Shown in pieces: positions 60,248 to 64,000 of a stretch of DNA of 64,000 bases. The notes beneath the pieces were generated by a model, which saw nothing but the letters and a program-made list of their open reading frames with translations, was not told where the DNA came from and searched no databases. The first letter of the stretch is position 1. Each line of letters begins with the position of its first letter. Source of the DNA: Panorpa germanica (taxonomy: Eukaryota; Arthropoda; Insecta; Mecoptera; Panorpidae); assembly GCA_963678705.1 (NCBI GenBank), contig OY783223.1, positions 868,001-932,000 on the forward strand. Reading direction: 5' to 3'. Both the position numbers and the translations under genes were made by a program.

Positions 60248-61453
60248 ATGGATAAATGTGTAAGAACAATTGCAGACAAAGGTAGAGATTTGAAATTACA
60301 TGAAAAACAAATTTTGGCCGCTTTAAAAAATATACAAGATGAAATTGAGATAGTTACTGTAAGTGTTATACTTAACTTAAAACTTAATATAGTTCAAATT
60401 ACGAGAGTTCGGCGGCGACTCATACTTAAAAAAAGTTGTGGGGTATAAACTGCCGATATAACTAAAAAGCGCTGACTCACTTATTTTTCTATAATGTATA
60501 TAGAAACGAATAAGATAAAATTCATTATCGTATTATAGATTTAGGTAATTATGAGATATGACTATACCCTTTTCTTTTCACTTTGTAAAAAAAACTACTG
60601 CATTTTTGTATGTTTTATTATGCTTATTGTATTCTCAAAACATGTCAAAATCACTACGTAATATTTATTTTACCACGTTTTATTAATAAATAGGAGATAT
60701 TGAGGGTTAAAGTTAAAAATTCAAAATTGAGGTTATGTCACCACTGTGTTATGTGTATCAATTGACAGATTTTTTGCATAATTGCTTATTTGGATTCAAA
60801 CCAAATCAATTTATTAGGATTCGTACCATATGGTATAAAAAAAAAGCGCGGTGTTTTTAAATACTTAATTTTACATGTTTCTAATTTAGTAATTATATAG
60901 ATGTAGGGTTTACACTACTTCAATAAAAAGATATAAATAAAGATAGATATATATAATTACTAAATTAGAAACATATAAAATTAAGTATTTAGAGAGAGAA
61001 AAATTTTTGTTATAAGAAAGGCGGTTTTGGTATAAAAAAAAGCGCCGCGAGAATGCAATAAGCATAATAAAACATACAAAAATGCAGTAGTTTTTTTTAC
61101 AAAGTGAAAAGAAAAGGGTATAGTCATATCTCATAATTACCTAGATTTATACCGCTCTTATAACCTCTTTTAAGTATAACGCGCCGCCGAACTATCGTGA
61201 TTTGGATTATAACTGAAAACTATATATTTATTGCAATTTATATTTTCAGATGGAACAATTAAATATAAAGCATATGATAGAAACGAAAGAGGAACAAAAT
61301 ATTAGTAAACAAGTAATTGAAAAACGTGCCCCTGTTTTCATCAATTTAGATGACCATCTTAGTATCAATAAACAACAAATGGATTTAGATATACCTGTAC
61401 ATAAAGGATCGCAAAGAGAAAATCAAGAAGAAGAAGAAGAGGATAGTGATTAA
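60248..61453 (+). CDS. Small acidic-tailed coiled-coil protein, two exons, unknown
   Basis: Exons 60248-60358 and 61250-61453 join in phase 0 to 104 residues. The N-terminal half is a predicted amphipathic helix (EKQILAALKNIQDEIEIV). The middle has RAPVFINLDDHLSI and the tail is acidic (ENQEEEEEDSD). The donor (ACTGTAAGTG) and acceptor (TATATTTTCAG) are good. The intron is almost entirely transposon: MITE-B interrupted by a hAT-like MITE. No family is recognised. The gene is convergent with CPSF6, whose stop is 181 bp away. Confidence 0.6.
60389..61211. repeat. MITE-B interrupted by a second MITE
   Basis: Left part 60389-60543 and right part 61142-61211 together form a MITE-B with ends TTCAAATTACGAGAGTTCGG and, inverted, TCCAAATCACGATAGTTCGG. 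The interruption is at 60544-61141. Confidence 0.85.
60544..61141. repeat. hAT-like palindromic MITE with 8-bp duplication
   Basis: The ends GGTAATTATGAGATATGACT are perfectly inverted, and similarity continues about 100 bp inward (AAAACTACTGCATTTTTGTA). TAGATTTA flanks both sides (60536-60543 and 61142-61149), an 8-bp duplication as made by hAT-type transposases. A second inverted pair sits inside (TTTCTAATTTAGTAATTATA and its inverse, about 60880-60980). No ORF. Confidence 0.85.
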
Positions 61454-61633
61454 CAAATAGTTTGTTATATATTTAATGTTCTGTTAAACAGTTACATTTT
61501 ATTTTATTCTTATAGAATCTATAAAGTATTGTTAAATCTGTACTAATTAATCTGTTACATTAATAAAAGTGATTTCAATAGTAACAATATATGGTGGTTC
61601 TTGTCCTTCATAAATAAATTCATGCAAAGGATA

Positions 61634-63322
61634 CTAGCACCTTGTTCTAGATCTTCTTCCTTTTGCAATTCGTCGTTCGCGCTCCTTATCATCGTAGCGC
61701 TCCTTTTCCTTGCTGTCGTAATACATCCTCTTCGATTGTTTGGAGCTCCATTCATCGCTATCATCTGGAGATTTATTGCGGGTTCGACGCCTATCTCCCA
61801 TTCTTCTTTCTTCGTAATCCCTGTAGTAATCAGATCGTTGTCTTGATTTTTCTGGAGTGTCTCGATCATGACTCCTGTCCCTTTCGTGGCAGATCAATGA
61901 TCGCTCCCTGTAGCGGTTAACAGATCGTTCTCGAGGACTCCTAGTGAAGTCTCTTGACCGGGATCGTCTTCTATTAGATAAAGCGTATCCTTTGTTTTCT
62001 ATACCATGCAAGGTATCACGAAGAGAACTAATCAGTATTTTGCAGCGGTCGTCTTGAGCAACTCGTGATTGTTGGATCAGGGAAATGGCGGTGCCTAGGG
62101 TTTCTATGGCACTCTCGTACTGTCCAGCTGCTGTGTCTGATACAGCGCGTGAAATTGCAGTGCTGCTGATGGTCCGATTGTTGCTCATCGTTTTATCAAA
62201 GTCTCGTTCGCTCAAAGGGGACGTTGTCGGTGGTTGTTGGTACCCCATCTCCGATTTACTGCTCCATTGATCATCGCCACCACCCTGATAATGTGGCACA
62301 CCATGGGGCGAGACCATATGCGGCTGCATTTGTCTTGGAGGGGGTCCCAAACTGCCATTAGAAGTACCAGGAACTCCTGGTTGATTAAATGGAATTTTTT
62401 GTGGATCTTGAGGCGTTGACATTCTGGGTCCGTAGGGGCCCATTGGTCTTGGTAATACAGGTGGAGGACCGTTAATATGAGACGGTCCTTGTGGAGGAGG
62501 GAAGTTATGGTAAGGAGGCCGCATGTGTGGTGGTCGATTCCAATCCGGCCTAGGTGCACGCAGATCCATTCTGGGTGGTGCTTGGTACATTGGACGCATT
62601 GGGGGAGTTTGCGGCATTTGGATTCGTGGGGGACCGTACCGCATCGGAATTCCATGCTGTGAGATCATCGAAGGGTTGCCATGCACCGACTGATTTTGTG
62701 GGATTCCTGGAGGACCCATTACAGGTCTCGGCATCATCCGCTGCTGGTTCGATAATGGCGTATGCATATAAGGCATAGGATGTGGAATTCTGACACTTTG
62801 ATTCAACTGTGGCACAGGTCGGGTTTTAGATTGGCTTTCAAATAAATTAAGCGCTTGTTTAGTAGGCAAAGTGACAACTGGTTTTCGACCATGTAAATCT
62901 ATCTTCGGCAGTTCGTCCATGCATATTTGAATCGAATGCTCAGATTTCATTGATATTACACAATAACCTTTTGACTGACCGTTAATGCGGTTCTCGAAAA
63001 ACTTCACTTCAATAAAATCAGTAACGCCGGCATCTTCGACAGCGTTTGTAATATCCTGATCCGTGGTCCACCAGGTTAAATTACCAATGTAAAGTTGATG
63101 CCTTCTACCAAAAACTTCATGTGATACATCACCTGGGACATCAATAGATGTAATTTTTTCTGAACAATGGTCGCTCCGATGTTTGGTTTGGTTTCCATTA
63201 GGAGATTCCGCTGCTGGTGCGGAAAGAACATCCTCATATAAATCAACATGCTCCTTATAATAGTCATCTTCAACAAATGCTGAATCTATATCATCAGCGT
63301 ATAGATCAATACCTTCCGACAT
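61634..63322 (-). CDS. CPSF6: Cleavage and polyadenylation specificity factor subunit 6
   Basis: An intronless coding frame of 562 residues; the chosen start MSEGIDLYADDID (63322) matches the acidic N-terminus of CPSF6, although the frame extends 19 residues upstream. An RRM lies at about 75-155 (LYIGNLTWWTTDQDI, KSKGY-like GQSKGYCVI). A long Pro/Gly/Met-rich middle (185-380) is followed by a helical segment and an RS/RE-rich tail (RRRSRSRD, DRRRTRNKSP) ending GRRSRTRC. This is the larger subunit of nuclear CFIm, which with CPSF5 selects poly(A) sites. Human CPSF6 is 551 residues. A TTTTGTAG acceptor at about 63418 (minus strand) suggests a 5' UTR intron. CPSF7 is the close paralogue; the RS tail and length favour CPSF6. 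Confidence 0.92.
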   Translation of the reverse strand: MSEGIDLYADDIDSAFVEDDYYKEHVDLYEDVLSAPAAESPNGNQTKHRSDHCSEKITSIDVPGDVSHEVFGRRHQLYIGNLTWWTTDQDITNAVEDAGVTDFIEVKFFENRINGQSKGYCVISMKSEHSIQICMDELPKIDLHGRKPVVTLPTKQALNLFESQSKTRPVPQLNQSVRIPHPMPYMHTPLSNQQRMMPRPVMGPPGIPQNQSVHGNPSMISQHGIPMRYGPPRIQMPQTPPMRPMYQAPPRMDLRAPRPDWNRPPHMRPPYHNFPPPQGPSHINGPPPVLPRPMGPYGPRMSTPQDPQKIPFNQPGVPGTSNGSLGPPPRQMQPHMVSPHGVPHYQGGGDDQWSSKSEMGYQQPPTTSPLSERDFDKTMSNNRTISSTAISRAVSDTAAGQYESAIETLGTAISLIQQSRVAQDDRCKILISSLRDTLHGIENKGYALSNRRRSRSRDFTRSPRERSVNRYRERSLICHERDRSHDRDTPEKSRQRSDYYRDYEERRMGDRRRTRNKSPDDSDEWSSKQSKRMYYDSKEKERYDDKERERRIAKGRRSRTRC

Positions 63323-63651
63323 TTCTGTAATTTTATCTCCGCTACAATAAACACTACTAACATATAACACTGACTGCAATTGCAGCTTGTTTAGAGATCT
63401 GATCAGAACTACTTCCTACAAAACACTTAAGAAAATTAAATACAGATGTCGTCTTAAATGGAAAAATTTTAAATATAATTTTTTAGATATAAAATGTTAA
63501 AATATACAAATAAAAACAATTACAACATTATAATAAAATAAAAACAAACATTTTATATATCACAACATCATTTATTGCACAAATATTTTATTTTATTCAT
63601 TTATTATATAATGAATATGAAAACAATATTTAAATTTTCAAATTTTGAAAA

Positions 63652-64000
63652 TTAAAATGGCGAGTTCATTCCTAACTTCGTACCAAAGTCCAAACGCGCT
63701 CGCCTTTGGTATCTTGAATTTGCTCTGAAAAATAAAATAAACAATTTCATTTTATGATAAAATTACATTCTAAGTTATAAGGATTTATCTTTTTTACATA
63801 AACAGCTAGAGCTAAATATATCAATGTATTTAATTATGTAATATTCTTGCTAGTGCTGTTAGTATTCGATTGATTGTATATTACTTAATTTCCTGCCATT
63901 TGATGAATTCACCGATTGCGAAAACAAAAAATGGCGACGTCAAGCAGATTACCCATGGAAGCCAATCGTTGGTCATGTCGTTGTAGATGATGTCATTTTC
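63652..64000 (-). CDS. TMEM94: TMEM94-like protein, last two exons (partial)
   Basis: Minus-strand exons 63885-64000 (continuing beyond the window) and 63652-63724 join in phase. They encode a C-terminus with one membrane segment (WLPWVICLTSPFFVFAIG), then FIKWQEIKANSRYQRRARLD and the ending FGTKLGMNSPF. From memory, vertebrate TMEM94, an ER P-type-ATPase-like magnesium transporter, ends in KLGMNSPF after a basic YQKRQK-type helix, which is the basis of the call. The donor reads AAGTAATA and the acceptor TTTTTCAG. Only the last ~62 residues are in view. Confidence 0.65.

Noticed and set aside
61601-62778. + strand and shifted ORFs over CPSF6
   Set aside because: Shadows of the CPSF6 frame in other frames.
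1-64000. tRNA, rRNA or known ncRNA genes
   Set aside because: No cloverleaf A/B box pair or conserved rRNA segment was noticed by eye; a dedicated scan could still find one.

Overview
The window is AT-rich eukaryotic nuclear DNA, almost certainly from an insect. The genes have short exons, GT/AG introns and AATAAA signals, and their best matches are animal families: FGFRL1, MOV10, THOC6, Vav, CPSF6 and TMEM94. The mobile-element load (PIF/Harbinger, mariner, piggyBac-like and hAT-like elements, non-LTR fragments) and a degraded mariner transposase of a type common in insects agree with this. The order is not resolved.

Layout. 1-11.4 kb: a two-Ig-domain FGFRL1-like receptor on the + strand, its introns full of nested DNA transposons. 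11.4-21.4 kb: gene-poor DNA with many copies of a roughly 635-bp non-autonomous element, called MITE-A here (terminal inverted repeat AATGGGCTTGTGTCCT), plus a piggyBac-like MITE. 21.4-28.5 kb: an 18-exon MOV10-type RNA helicase (+), with a retrotransposon fragment and a MITE-A in its introns. 30.18-39.01 kb: a large inverted-repeat element (about 330-bp TIRs, TA target duplication). It encodes a cysteine-rich, FEN1/XPG-like nuclease with a CXC tail and is itself interrupted by a 3.1-kb PIF/Harbinger transposon. 39-45 kb: more MITE-A copies and a 12-finger C2H2 protein. 45.3-46.6 kb: THOC6 (-), divergent from Vav (+, 47.07-55.03 kb, 17 exons: CH, DH, PH, C1, SH2, SH3). A Vav intron holds an intronless antisense gene of unknown function. 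58.9-61.5 kb: two small unknown genes; the intron of the second holds one MITE inserted inside another. 61.6-63.3 kb: intronless CPSF6 (-). 63.65 kb to the end: the last two exons of a TMEM94-like gene (-).

The host genes do not form a pathway. MOV10 (small-RNA or RNA helicase), THOC6 (mRNA export) and CPSF6 (3'-end processing) are all RNA-handling; Vav and FGFRL1 are signalling proteins. The most unusual object is the FEN1-like/CXC mobile element at 30-39 kb. The most pervasive one is MITE-A, with about 15 full, partial or rearranged copies. Exon borders were read by eye from splice signals, reading-frame continuity and family resemblance. No database search was run.
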